From positions 256,188-320,187 of the forward strand of contig JAAOMT010000706.1 of assembly GCA_016748015.1 (NCBI GenBank): DNA of 64,000 nucleotides, written 5' to 3'. The DNA is from Geosiphon pyriformis. Its lineage: Eukaryota; Glomeromycota; Glomeromycetes; Archaeosporales; Geosiphonaceae. The notes under the pieces were generated by a model. That model had not been told where the DNA came from and searched no databases. It saw nothing but the letters and a program-made list of their open reading frames with translations. Positions within the stretch are counted from its first letter, which is position 1. Every line of letters begins with the position of its first letter. The translations under genes were made by a program, and so were the position numbers. Positions 11,035-23,259 of the stretch are shown here, in pieces.

Positions 11035-14000
11035 CTGTCTTAGTTTTTATATATATTTAAATTTACAATTTAATTTATTATCAATGAATTACATTTTAAT
11101 AATAATAATTGGTTTTAGATTTCATAGTATATTTTCTGGTCTAATTAATAGAATTTGTGTTTTTACAAATAACAAAAACTTTTGGTTGATATAATAAATT
11201 TTCAGTCAATTTTTATGTGCTATTTTCTTTAAAATTTTGTTTTTTAATTGTAATTTGTATGCTCTATTGCCTAAAACTTTGTGTATATAAAATAGTCTGT
11301 TCTATTTTGAGTTAAATTTTCTATTTTACTGTTTTTTAGCTTTAATACAATTTAATAATATTCTGTCTCTAATCTTAAATTTAGCTAGTTGGTCAAATAG
11401 ACAATTATTATGTCTCTCTTTTTGTTATTTCTGAGTATTACCAATATTGTTAGCTGCTGTTTTACAATTGTTTTTTAATGTTTCCATTAACTAGTATGTT
11501 TTATGATATAAAATAGCTTTAAAATTTTTTTTGGTAATTAATTCTTTTGAGAAAAATAGTATTTTTTATTCAATATATAGAGTAATTTGTCTTTTATAAA
11601 CTAGTTCAAATAGTGTAAACTAGATAGTATTTTGCTTTTGTGTTTGATATACAAATAATACAAAGAATATAAAAAAGTCTTATTTTTGTGTATTTTTGTA
11701 ACTTATTTTTATTAATGCTTTACATAATATTTAGTTAAATTGTTTTATCAGTTTATTTGTTTGTAAATAATATGACAATAATAATAATTACTTTATTTTA
11801 AATTGTTGGCTTAGTTTGGTTAATATATTATTAACAAAATAAGTTTCTTGGTTAAATAATAATTTTTTTGGATATTTATATTAGCAAATTAAATCTTGAT
11901 ATACAAATTTGGCTATTGTTTTAGTGTTAACTACTGAAATAACTCTGGCTTTAGGCTATTTAATAAAGTAGTTTACAGCTATAATAATGTGGCGATTTTT
12001 TTTGAATGTAATTAAGAAAGAACCAACCAAATTAATTCTAATTCTATTAAATAAATTTTTAACTGAAATAGGTTAAAATGGTTTTATAATTTCAATTCCT
12101 TTTCTTTATTAATATAAGTTATAATTAATAATGTATTTAAAAATATTTTTATATATTATTGGCCAATAGTATAAATCTATTGTTCTTTCTAAAGTAGTAT
12201 CTTTATTAAAGTGTTCTATAGTTAAATCAAAATGCATACTATGCAAAACAGTTTTTTTTTACTATCTTTTATAACTTGTTGTGGAATAGTACAGTTTTGG
12301 CATTCATAATAATATAGTTGATTTTTTTAAATAATGTAATTGTAAACTTGTTTTTATATACCATTTTGTTCTTGTTAAGATAATTTCTTCTTAAACTGTA
12401 TTGTTAATAGATACTGGTGTAATTGCTGATAGATAGTTGTGTTTATAAATCCAGAATTAAATTTGCATTATTTTTAATAAACTGTTAATATTGGTGTTCT
12501 TAGTTCTTTACTTATAATGTACTTTGTATAGAAATTATTGCAAATAAGTATTTTATTGTACATATCTTTTTTTCAATTATGGCTTGTTAAATAACTAAAT
12601 AGATTCTTTGTAATTTATATATAAATCAAATGATTGGCAAAGATAGTGTTTTCAATTTGTACTGTTTTGTAAATAATAAAACATTTTAAATCTGTTATGC
12701 TATATATTTTTTTTATTGGACTGGTACTGTAACTGGCATAAGTAATTGAGTGTTTTTAATTATTTAGTCTAATTTAAAATAAAATAACTCCTAATGTATT
12801 TTTTAAAGCATTTGTAACAACAATAAAGTGTTTATTGAAGTTTGGATAAATTAATATTGGTGTTTTTATTAAGCATTGTTTAAAATAGTCAAAAGTTTCT
12901 TGTTGTTTTTTCTCTATAAATATAAAACATATTTTAACAATAAGTAATAAAGTGGTTTTGTAATGTTTGAAAAATCTTTGACAAATCTGCAGTAATATTT
13001 AGCCAATCTTAAAAATCTTTTTAGTTTTTATAGATCGGTTAAAGCCAAAAAGTTTTTGACTTTTTTTATTTTGTCTAAATCAGATTTTACTCTATTTTTT
13101 CTTATTATATGTCTTAAAAATTTTAGTTTAATCTTTTTAAAGAAGCATTTGTTTAGGTTAAGCTTTAGTTTGACACTTTATAAGTGATTAAAAATTTGTT
13201 AAAGATAAAACAAATGATCATTAAATGTTTTTAAAAACACATTAGTATTGTCCAAATATACTACAACTGATTTCTAGAGAATTTTTTGTACACAACATTT
13301 ATAAGACATTAGAAAATAGCTGGGATATTGCAAAGTTTAAAAAGCATTATATTGAATTTAAAGTTTCTGTCTTATATAGTAAATGCTGTTTTCTCTTTGT
13401 TTTTGGAGTTTATTTTAACTTGCCAATATTTACTGGCTAAATTTAAAAAGAAAAATTATTTTTTATTCTCTAGGTTGTCTAAAATTTTCTGAATAAAAAA
13501 AGTTGAATAGTTATCTTCTCAAGTAATATTGTTGAATTTTCAATAGTTTATGTAAAACTGTATTTTTTCATTTTTTTTGGTAATCAATACTACTAAAAAA
13601 GACCAAAAACTTAATAATTTTTTGATCAATCTATTATTTAATATCTGTTGTACTTTTTGTTTAATTAAATTATTACCTATTGAAGTTACTAAGTAGATTT
13701 ATTGTTTAATGAGTCTGGTATTTCTTATGTTAATCTGATGTTTTACAATATCAGTATGTTTTTATTAATAAAGATATTAACATATTGTTTTAAAAGAACT
13801 TTAAGTTACATTTGTTATAGAATACTTAAGTTTCTAAGATTTAATTTAACAATTTTTTCTGGTGTAAACAAGTAATTTTTTTTTGGCAGGTTCTATACTT
13901 GAAAAGTAATATCACAAAATAAGAACAATTGTGTAAAGTTTGGAATAGACTGGGATTTTTTAGAATTTTAAATGTTTAAAGAAATAGAACAAACAAAAAT

Positions 14001-15234
14001 TCCTTCAGAAATTTTAATAATATTTTTAATGAAATTGTAGATGGGGATTTTGAAGTGCTTGTGAACTTTGGCAGATATGTATAAGTTGACAACATTAGCT
14101 AAAAAACAAATTTCTGAATCAGTTTTAAATAAAAAGACTTGATTCTAAATTTTTTGATCTACTTTTAAGATATATTATTAATATAAAAAGATAGAAATAA
14201 CTATGTTGATATAAATAAGTTCTATTTTGTTATTGTTGTTTTCTATAAAATTAATTACTACATTTTTTCTTTTACTTAATCCAAATTTTTTAATTTTTTA
14301 AGTTGTAAGGCCTAATTTCTTACACATAGTTACTGGAGTTAATTGGAATATTTTTACAAAGAGCAGAAAGATAGCTTGGATGATTTTTTCTTGTAATTTA
14401 ATTGTATAGAATTTATTAGAATTGTTTTGTAACATTACAATAATGTTCTTTGTATATTCTGAATTGATAATATTTCCTTTCACATTAATCTCTTTTTTTG
14501 CAAAACTAAACCAAAAAGCAACTTAGACTATAATATTAATAAAAATTTTTAAAGCTATTTTGAGATCTATTTTTACAAAAAAATGTGAAACTATAACTAT
14601 AAAGAATTGTTTGGAGTATTTTAAATCAAATTCAGTGTTGTTTTTATGTATTTTTTTAGGACATATTTTTTTGTTATCATTATTATACTATTTTAGTTTT
14701 AATTCTTTGAAAAGATTAAAATAGACAAGATACTATTCTATTTTAATAGTCTTATTTGACTCTTAAAACAATATGCTTTCAGTAATAAACTCATATTTTT
14801 CCTCGGATTTTAATAGTTCAATGATAAAGTATAGTGTTCTTAAAAATAAATTAAACAAGAAATCACACTTTTCACAATATTAAAAATAGCAAGAAATTAA
14901 AAAATAATTACGCAGTTTTATATTGAAGTCTGTTAGTCTTTGTTTTTGTTCTTTTTGAGTAGAAGCAAATTCTTAATATTGGTCTTGAAATGCTTTAGTA
15001 TTATTTGTAAATAAGTCCTCCATTTTTTTGATAGTTACTAGGGCATTCTTTATAACATGTACTTTTTTAATTGTGATGTTTTTTTATTTTGTTGTGGTCA
15101 TGTTCTAAATTTCTTTTTTATTGTAAGAGTATAAATCTAATTAGTTTATTACTTAACTATAGATTGTGGTAAATAGAGTTTTTTTTTATGTCTAGTTATT
15201 GATTAAAATAGTGTATTGACAGAATTTGTTATAT
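11035..15234 (-). pseudogene. Element H: heavily decayed Gypsy internal region (Cys-rich to integrase tail)
   Basis: Read on the minus strand from right to left. 15110-14640 encodes the Cys-rich end region (TIKNALV, AFQDQY). 14640-14280 is dUTPase-like, with an open 61-codon piece at 14298-14483 (IINSEYTKNIIVMLQNNS, then EKIIQAIFLLFVKI). RT follows with FWSFLVVLI near 13610 and a YLDN catalytic motif near 13250, then integrase at about 12480-11060. Sequence near 11060-11100 is very close to 57917-57990 of element D, so it probably belongs to family 4. Stops and frameshifts are dense; no long ORF remains. It is truncated at 11035 by the family-2 LTR. Confidence 0.7.
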
Positions 15235-17441
15235 TGTTACCCAAATAAAAAAAACAAATCCAAAAGATATTGAAAAAACATGATTAAGAAATATGATAAC
15301 ATAGAAAAAATATAATAATACAAAATAACACAAAATAATATATTATAACTCAAGATAATATAAGATAACACAATAATGTAAAATAGCACAAAATAACTAG
15401 TTATAATATAAAAAAATAAAGCAACAACAAAAATAGTAAGCAATAGCTAATAATAACAAATAATTAAAAAGCAATCTTGTAAAACTAAAAATATGTATAA
15501 AAATGAATAGTTTTAGCAATAAAGAAAAAACAAAAAGACAGAGAAAATAGTTAAATAGAAAATATATTTTTTATTTATATCTACTAGATTTATTTTACTT
15601 ATATATCTACATTATCTCAAATAAAAAAAATATTTGAAACTAAAAATCACTTATTTATAATTCTTGAATCTTATGTTTAAACCAAATTATTTATTTTCTT
15701 TTTTTGTTTCTAGCCAAATGCTCTTAACATAAAAATATTGTTACTGAAAGATTTTTACACTTTTCAATGCAAAAATTACAACACATACAATAGAAATTAA
15801 CATCAAAATCATGCAAAAAAGACCTACATCATCACATTTAATCAACAAAATCAGCCAGCAATCTGAAAATAAATAATCAGCAATCAATCTAATTACAACA
15901 AAGAAATATAGCACAATCTAACAGTTTAATTAAGTTGGATACAAAGAAATCTTGGCAAACTAAGAAACACCAATAGAAATGAATGATTGATGTATATAAT
16001 CAGATAACAACAGGCTTTGTTATGCTCCAAAATTTTCATGCACCCTTATTAGAACAATCTAACATTTCAGATCTGTAATCAATAGTTAAAAGTAGTTATC
16101 AAGAAATGTAATTAATTGATCTACTTCTGATTACATTAAAATGTATAAATAATTGATGTATTTTAAATAGTTTTAATATAATATGTAGATCTGATGTAAT
16201 TTAGCTATATATACAGCCTTTTTGTCAGCTCAGAAAAGCATTAGTTCAATACTGAGCCAACTCTTTGCTATAGTTTTATAGTAAGCAATTAGTTTTTTCT
16301 TCTATCTCTTACTTTTTTTTTTCCTTTTTCTATGTTTTAAATACTTGTTATTACAATCTCAAGTATGTCTTCCTATATTTTTTATCACCATTTGAAATCA
16401 CATTGTTTATAATTTTTTACTTACTTGTTATTACTATTTCAAGTCATTCTATTATTTCTGATCTTTTAAATCATGTGTTATTATCATTTCACATTAAGTT
16501 TTGTTTTACTAAACAAGTTGCTCAATATAAAACTAAGTAATAAAAAATATTATGTTGTTAGAGAATGATCTCAACAATAAAAAGTTTAATTAAAATCTAT
16601 TTTAGTTATGTTTTACTTTCACAATTCCTTTTATAATTCCTATAACTTTGTTTTTAAAGTGGGCATTTGAACACCACACTCTTTTAATGACTAATTGAAA
16701 AAATTCTGGTTATAATTTTATTAAGTAGTTTTGGTTTCTCCTTGTTGCTAGTTGCACTTCTGATACATATAAAGAGATGTGACTTCTTTTTTCCCTTTAA
16801 AATATCTAAGACTGGTTTTTGCCCAAAAACAAATAATAATGACAATACTTTCTTTTAGTTTTAATGACCTTATCACGTACCCTTTTTTGCTCTCCTACCT
16901 ACTGAAATAGTCCATACATCCATAATATATTATAATTAGTAGCATAATCATGATAATATGTGTTACCAGTTGAGCTAAGAAATGTTTCCTAATACTGACA
17001 AAAACCATTGGTAACAATGTTTTAAACAAATAACAACTTAAATCAATTGCTTTTAATTATAATAATTAACAATACTGATTTTTTTTTTAATTTTATTTTA
17101 TTTTTTATTTTTTATTTTTTTTTGTTCTTTTTTTTGTTCTTTTTTTATTTTTTTTTTGTAAAGCAGTAACATAAAAAAATTGACTGTCTGAGAATAAAAT
17201 TTGTGATAATCTGATAAAAAAAGAAAGCTTTTCTTAGGATTAAATATTAATATTATCTTGTTAACTTACTAAAAGAGTGAAAAAACATTATTAGACTCTA
17301 GTAATTGTGTTTGATTAGCTCAAAAAAGATAGCTTATAAATACAAGTTACAATATTGCAAAACTATATTTCTGTGTTTTATAATCAAAAAACTCCATAAA
17401 TAAATTTATATCTATTAAGAAATCTTTAGAAACTAATAACA
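15235..17441 (+). mobile_element. LTR family 4, split by a family T LTR
   Basis: 15235-15738 and 17017-17441 together align with the uninterrupted LTR at 58679-59614 (start TGTTACCC, end AATAACA). The joined length is about 929 bases. The inserted piece is the family T LTR at 15739-17016. 15290-15410 holds short A/T repeats of the AAAATAACACA type upstream of a TATA-like tatgtataaaaatg (15492). It lies in the opposite orientation to the flanking minus-strand Gypsy DNA. The flanks do not form a clean 4-bp duplication. Confidence 0.75.
15739..17016 (+). mobile_element. Solo LTR, family T, inside LTR family 4
   Basis: It aligns with 377-1740 through most of its length. It starts TGTTACTG and ends GGTAACA. 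The last ~55 bases (from 16961) differ from the 377-1796 copy and begin with a second TGTTACCAG. Flanking four bases are atat and atgt, a possible 4-bp duplication with one change; the uninterrupted family-4 LTR has aaaaacat at the same place. A deletion of about 60 bases relative to the other copy is seen near 16135. Confidence 0.75.
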
Positions 17442-17459
17442 CTAATACAGTGAATTCTC

Positions 17460-17650
17460 TTTATAGTCCCTCTGGTTATAGTCACTATCTTTTTATAATC
17501 ACATTTTTTTAAAAACCAAAACCATTTATATATAATATTATTTTCCTATAGTCACTTTTACTATATATATCTCCTTATAGTTCCTATCCCCACAAATATG
17601 ATAGCAGAATATAAATAATTTCCACTCTCTATAGTCATACTATAATCATA
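17460..17650 (+). repeat. Subterminal TATAGT repeats of the pogo-like element
   Basis: At least five TATAGT(C/T) words and two TATAATC variants lie within 190 bases of the left end. Two more TATAGTC words lie just inside the right end (21616-21640). Repeated subterminal words of this kind usually bind the transposase; here that is inference. Confidence 0.55.
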
Positions 17651-18689
17651 TGATATTAGATATAAACATTAAATGTTATCTTATATTTAATCGGACATGT
17701 ACAGTCAGAGAAATTTTCCAATTAACAATGGAAATTATTTTTTTTATGGTAGTAAAAAAAATTAGAGAAGTTTCTGAAAACAATTGTAGAACACTAAACA
17801 AAATTTCTTAAATATTACAACATTCAATTATTCTTCTTTATAAGCTGCCATCACCATCAGAAAACAATGACAAAACTATTATATCTGGCTTGTTATTTGT
17901 GGGTATTATGAGAGTTTTAATAATAGTTGACATATGGTACAGTACTGCTGCTTTTGGTGCTTTGGAGACTGGTGGTGCTTCAGAGACTGGTAGTGCTTTG
18001 GAGACTGTTGCTGTGAGTATCAATGAAATTACTCTGGATCAAACTTAGACTAACGAGATTATTTTTTCTCCATATTAAGAGAAAGAATTAACAGACCTAC
18101 AAGTGAGAATAATGGCCCAATGGAATCCTCTGGGAACAAGTTTGTTAATAAGACATTGCTTAAGCAAATCAACTGGGAATGGAGTTTGAATTTACCTTTT
18201 CTTAGAAAGAGAAATGTGATCAGTAATAAAACTTAGAGCATGAGAATTTCGATATATACCCAATAAATACATTTTCACATCAACTTTGACATCCACAATT
18301 AAAAAAGGGCTCCATACTAGTAATCATATTTATCATTCGACCAATATTTAGTATTAGCAAGCAAAAGTTTGACTGATAGTTTTAAAGATGTATTAAAAAT
18401 CAACTTTTTTGGGACAAATAAATTCATGTTGAATGCTTTTCATAATTTAAACATCATTATGCAGAATAGAAATTCGGACCTAGACTCAACATATCATGTT
18501 TTAAAAATGCCAATTATAAATAGTAATACACCTAATCCAAGATAAACAAAACTGTACACAATACAATATATTTCTAACTTCTTGAAGGATATTTATTAGG
18601 CTGTCACATGATTAACTTGATAAGCTTTGAAAACATTATCACTTAAAAGAGGTATTAGAGAGTTAATAATAGGTAATAGTTGTGATTTT
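17651..18689. other. Left interior of the pogo-like element, no gene seen
   Basis: AT-rich sequence. A 61-codon minus-strand ORF (17838-18023) contains three near-repeats of a Ser-Lys/Glu-Ala-Pro-Pro-Val motif, but it has no recognisable family and may be chance. 18480-18690 could be the far C-terminal end of the minus-strand remnant that follows. Nothing else is supported. Confidence 0.4.
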
Positions 18690-19860
18690 ATTAACAGATT
18701 TACATTTTTTGATAATTTGCTTCTTCACTTGTTACTGGAATTGGTTTTCAAGTACCTAACAATGTTTTTTTAATTTGCCTTGCTTTAAGAAAGTCTATTC
18801 TTTTCATCTGTGCAATTTCACTGAATTTTTTCATTTCTTTGCTTAATATCCATTCATGACCAATATCATGAAAAACATGATTAGAGACATTTGGATTTAC
18901 AAACTGTGTCTTTCTTATCTGAACTTGAAATCAATTTGATTCAGCAATAAAGCTAGGACATGTACAAGACCTGTATATTTCACTTTTAGAATATCTGATG
19001 ACATTAAAAAGGTTAGTATGTAATTTCTCAAATTTGATACAGTTATGTGCTGCAATTTCCCAATGCCATTGTGAAGGTAAACAATTTAAGCATTTTGTTA
19101 ATTTTTTCAAGTATTGTATCATGGCCTTGATGTTGATTTGAAAGTTTAGATTGAGAAATTACAATTCTTTCTTGAATCAGCTTGCAAACTTCAGGCTTTA
19201 ATCATAGCCATTGTTCTTCATCAGCAATTTCAATTAATTGGTAAATAGGATGGCACCAAGCAAACCAAATTGGTGCAAACATTTGTCTAGCTGCAAGTCT
19301 TAATGAAGACCTATTAAAACAAACTCCAATGCAAAAGTTAATAATTGCTTGTAAATAAAAAAAGACTTGTTTATACTTTAACCTGAATTAAGATCTGTTT
19401 CATTTTGGGTCTATTCTAAGTTACTTTCAACAGATGGATTTTCCTTAGAAACAACATATGACCACATTAATTTGGAAGTCATTACATGCCTATATATATT
19501 ACATATCAAATCTCACAACTTATGATGATCAGGACATTTTTTAAAAAACTGCAGTTGACTTTCACTTTAATATCCCTGACATTGTGCAAAGTATTTTATA
19601 TTGATATTCCAATTAATAAGTATTGCTGTGTTTGGAGGACTTGACAACATGACATTGTGTTATCTTCTATGCAATTATGCAAGTATGTGGAGAATCAAAT
19701 TGACAGTCTTCATTATTGATCATCAGTTGGAGGTAAGAGACAAAAAATGTCACAGATGCATTATCAAAATTAGATTTCTTTTTACCGAGAATCTGTTATT
19801 TGCACTTAGAATCCTACAGTTGGATTAAAACCTTCATTTTTATAATTTGGCTGCTTTTTA
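18690..19860 (-). pseudogene. Decayed unknown coding sequence inside the pogo-like element
   Basis: On the minus strand a protein-like reading can be followed across stops and frame changes: CPDHHKLWDL-like segment (19540-19505, Trp codon now stop), SKLMWSYVVSKENPSVES (about 19475-19420), RSSLRLAARQMFAPIW (19305-19258), HPIYQLIEIADEEQW (19240-19195), NQHQGHDTILEKINKML, then KIRKTQFVNPN-like and KKFSEIAQMKRIDFLKA (to about 18780). From memory this resembles an unassigned multicopy family in arbuscular mycorrhizal fungal genomes; I cannot name a function. It runs opposite to the transposase, so it may be captured host sequence or a separate insertion. Confidence 0.5.
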
Positions 19861-19996
19861 TAATCTGAAACACCTCATATAACATGAGACATCTCATATG
19901 TCTGATTAGATATAAGGCAAAATGACGTTTGAAACATAACAGATACATCAATGTGTTATAAAAGCAAAATGCAATAAAAAGTGTGTTCTTATTAAC

Positions 19997-21544
19997 ATGT
20001 CAAAAAACATGGACCAAAAGCGAACAGCAATCTCCTTGAAGACTAAAAAGGCTCTCTGCCAGTACAAACTAGAGCATTTTAACTATTCAGCAAATAGACT
20101 TATCAAAATATTTAATCTAAAAGTTGACCACTCCACTGTAACAAAGATACTCACAAAATCAGACTAATGGATTGAAAAAAATGTATCTAACAACTCTAGT
20201 CAATTGACAAAGAACAGGAAAGAAATGTTTCTGAAGATAAATGATGCACTGGGAGAATGGATGCTTGGAGTACTAGCTACCAACTGCATTTTTACTGGAA
20301 AAATTTTACAAATGAAAGCCCTCAAGTTTGCTGAAAAGTTTCCAGAAGAAAATAACTTTAAAGCATCAAATGGTTGGTTAGAAAAGTTCAAGAAACATCA
20401 TAATTTGCACCACATTAAGATGCATGGCAAAGCAAACAGTGCCTTCTTAGAAATTTTACCAAAAAAACAAGAGAAACTGTGTGAAATTATCAGCAAATAT
20501 AATCTAAATAATGTTTACAATGCCGATAAGACAGCATTATTCTTTAGAATGCCACCAAATACAACTTTGGCAACAAGATCTACCTCTGGTACCAAGCATG
20601 ATAAGAGTCGAATTATCATACTTCTTGCTTGTAATACAACAGGCAGCATCAAGTTGCAGTTTTTAATTATTGGCAAAGCCACAAAGCCACGATGTTTTTG
20701 CAATATTAATATGAATGCACTTCCAATTATTTATTATTACAATACAAAAGCATAAATGCAAACTGATATTTTTAGTGAATGGCTTAATTTATTAAATGAA
20801 GAAATGCATCACAAGAAAAAAAAGATTTTGCTATTGCTTAATAATACTGGTTCCCATAGTAGAGAATTTTTTGTATTATCTAATATTATGATTAGATATC
20901 TACCATCCAATACAACATTCCATTTGCAACCATTAGATGTAGGAATTATTGCATCTTTTAAGGCACAATATTAAAAGTTGTTTTTTTTCCATCTTATTAA
21001 TCAGTATGATGACAAGATTCCAATATCAACAGTAACATTAAAAAATGCAGTTGACTTTCTAATTAATGTGTGGTCAGCAGTAACAACAACTACAATCCAA
21101 AACTGTTGGCATCATATGGAAATTTTGAATAATAGTTAAATGCCAGCCCATTCATTAGATATTGAACAAAAAGTACAAGTTCTTATTGAGCATGTTGATA
21201 TTGATAAGCTATTGACAATAGATTTCATTAATATTGACAAGTTTAAACCATTATTCACTTATGCCTCAGAGAATGAAATTGTGGATCTTATTAACAACAA
21301 GTATAATAGAAATTCTAATGTAAATGAAGATTTAGAAAGTGAAAATGAAGATGAATCTTTGTCTTTGCTATCTATATATTAAGATAAAATTGCACTTGAA
21401 GATACATTGCACTATTGTGAAGAGCAGTATAGTGAAAAAGTTGATTCAGACTTTTTTAAAACTTTGAGAACATTAATTCATAATACTGTTTTCAAAGTTT
21501 AAGAAGAGAAAAAACAGTTGCAAATAGATAGCTTTTTTAAATAA
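19997..21544 (+). pseudogene. Pogo/Tigger-type transposase, one frame with several stops
   Basis: From ATG at 19997 a single frame of about 515 codons runs to 21544 without an indel, broken by stops near 20165, 20753, 20972, 21137, 21380 and 21500. Residues 5-55 form a psq/CENP-B-type helix-turn-helix; about 85-130 form a second CENP-B-type DNA-binding domain ending NGWLEKFKKHHNL. The DDE/D core follows: first Asp in YNADKTALFF (near 20520). The second is replaced by Asn in LLLNNTGSH (near 20845). The third is kept in LQPLDVGII (near 20935). The missing second Asp alone should abolish cleavage. An acidic tail (EDLESENEDES) lies near 21330. Confidence 0.85.
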
Positions 21545-21687
21545 AATATATATAATTGGTTATTATATTATGCATGTGATATATAGATCATGTAATAAGA
21601 TATTGATCATTTTTTATAGTCCTATCTCTCTATAGTCATCACAAATGTGCTGACCAAAAGATGTGATTATAAAGAGAGTTCACTGTA

Positions 21688-23259
21688 TTGGCATGATTTA
21701 TTGCAGATTTCTTCTCATCCAGGAATGTTGTTCCACATTTTTTCATCCAATAAGGTTTCCCACAAGCAAGACAAGATTTATTGTCCTATTTTCTTTGTCA
21801 TTTTGGTCATTCAAAGTATTTTAGTATACATAGACAGCAATAGAATTTGGTTACTGTAGAGTATTCCTTATCGTCACTATAACATGTACCTATTGATAAC
21901 AATTTTTTGCCACAATCAATACATACTAGTTTTGGTTAGCAATAATTAGTTGGTTGTGGTAGAGTATAGGTGTATAGAATATAGTTGTGGTAATGGTTAG
22001 TATTGGCTCTTCTCCTTTCTCTTTTCCTTTTTTTTTGTTACTCTTTCCCCATTCTCAAGTTGGTATCAGCTCAGTATTGTCCATGTTTGATTGGTATTTT
22101 TGGTAAGTTTTTTTTTTTGCTTTTTCTTTTTATTGTCACCTCAGAATGGTATCAGTAATAGTTTGTTGTAATTGTTGTCAGCCCAGGAAATTTAATAGAC
22201 TTTCCAAGTAGGTTTTTCTTCTTCATTATCAAATTCAATGAGAGGTGTTGATAGTGTAATAATAGGCTTAAAGTGGCTACACGTCACTGGTACATGTGTA
22301 TATTGACTATTTTGGCTAAGTTAAAGCTTCTGCATGGACCAATTGAGTGTCACGTTAATTTTGGACAACCAATTATTGCCAACAAGTGCTTAGTACTACA
22401 TTGCTTCTATCACAAGAACTTTAATAAGTACTATAATGCCATTGATTTCAATAGGTAAATCATCAATTTTTCCAATTAGAGTTTTGGTTGCTCTATTGGC
22501 TGTTATAATTCTGGTACTGGCAGTGTGATCAACTTGACAACCTAATTGGTTCATGAGTTGTTATGTAATAATGCTGCCTGTTGACTCACTATCTAATATG
22601 AGTTTAATGAAGTGACCATCAACTTTAGTATTAGTGTACATGGTGGTAATTAGTTTTTTTTCAAGTGCTGCTCTGCTGAATAAAAGTGTGGATGATAGTT
22701 TTTCAAGTTTAAATGAGAAGATTGCTGCTAGTGATTTATTGTTAGTGATAGTGGCTGGAAGTATATTGCTGGTAAGTGATTGTGTTTGGTTGGTTTTCAC
22801 ATTATTAGATGGAGCATTTTCTGGGGTAATCAGGAAACTTAAATAATTCTGAAAACTTGGGTTTTGGGTATACCTGGTTCCTAAACTCTACTGGCATGAT
22901 TCTAATAGTTGGGCTGAGGAACTGGGGATCAGTTGGTACATAACCATTGCTGATCTCCAGTTTTGCTGTATATAAATAATTCTTGGTCTTTGATTTTCAG
23001 GTGTCAGGTGAGCTGAGTTTAAGAGTGGTGGTTAAATTGCTGGAGTTTGATAAATTATCTGTAGTTGTGGTAGTTGATAAATTATGGGTGTTGTTGGTTA
23101 ATAAATTGGAGCTTGATATACTGATATTTGATAAATTGGCTATTGTGTCATTTGAGTATAATAAGATGAGTATTGATCCTGATTTGGTTATTGATTTGGG
23201 GTTTGAAACCTGTGATTAGGGTTTCAATATTGGTTTTCCAATTATGAGTTATTATTATA
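21688..23259 (-). pseudogene. Element G: protease and Cys-rich region (broken)
   Basis: Minus strand, downstream of the G gag. 22561-22800 is open and ends in the retropepsin active-site region LILDSESTGSIIT (D-S-E instead of D-S-G). Upstream is the Gln/Tyr-rich linker. 22270-22560 corresponds to the rest of the protease (NFNWKID-like, VEVTQYQ-like). 21990-21690 encodes the Cys-rich module: VCIDCGKKL, FYCCLC and SCLACGKPYW. The coding sequence then stops at the pogo-like insertion at 21687. Closest to element C. Confidence 0.75.

Larger units (their letters stand above)
17448..21685 (+). mobile_element. Pogo/Tigger-like DNA transposon (4.2 kb)
   Basis: Imperfect terminal inverted repeats of about 21 bases: the left end reads CAGTGAATTCTCTTTATAGTC, and the right end is its complement with two differences. 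TA dinucleotides flank both ends (17446-17447 and 21686-21687), the target duplication of Tc1/mariner/pogo elements. 19997-21544 encodes a CENP-B/Tigger-type transposase in the same orientation. About 2.5 kb between the left end and the transposase is unusual for the group and partly holds an unrelated minus-strand coding remnant. The transposase is broken, so this copy is not autonomous. Confidence 0.85.

Noticed and set aside
15237-15443. 68-codon Tyr/Phe/Leu-rich minus-strand ORF resembling a membrane protein
   Set aside because: It lies in the A/T short-repeat block of LTR family 4. The hydrophobic composition follows from the repeats.
16961-17016. A tiny independent 56-bp transposon
   Set aside because: It has TGTTACC/GGTAACA ends but no flanking duplication and no second copy seen in the window. 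Kept only as an observation about the LTR end.
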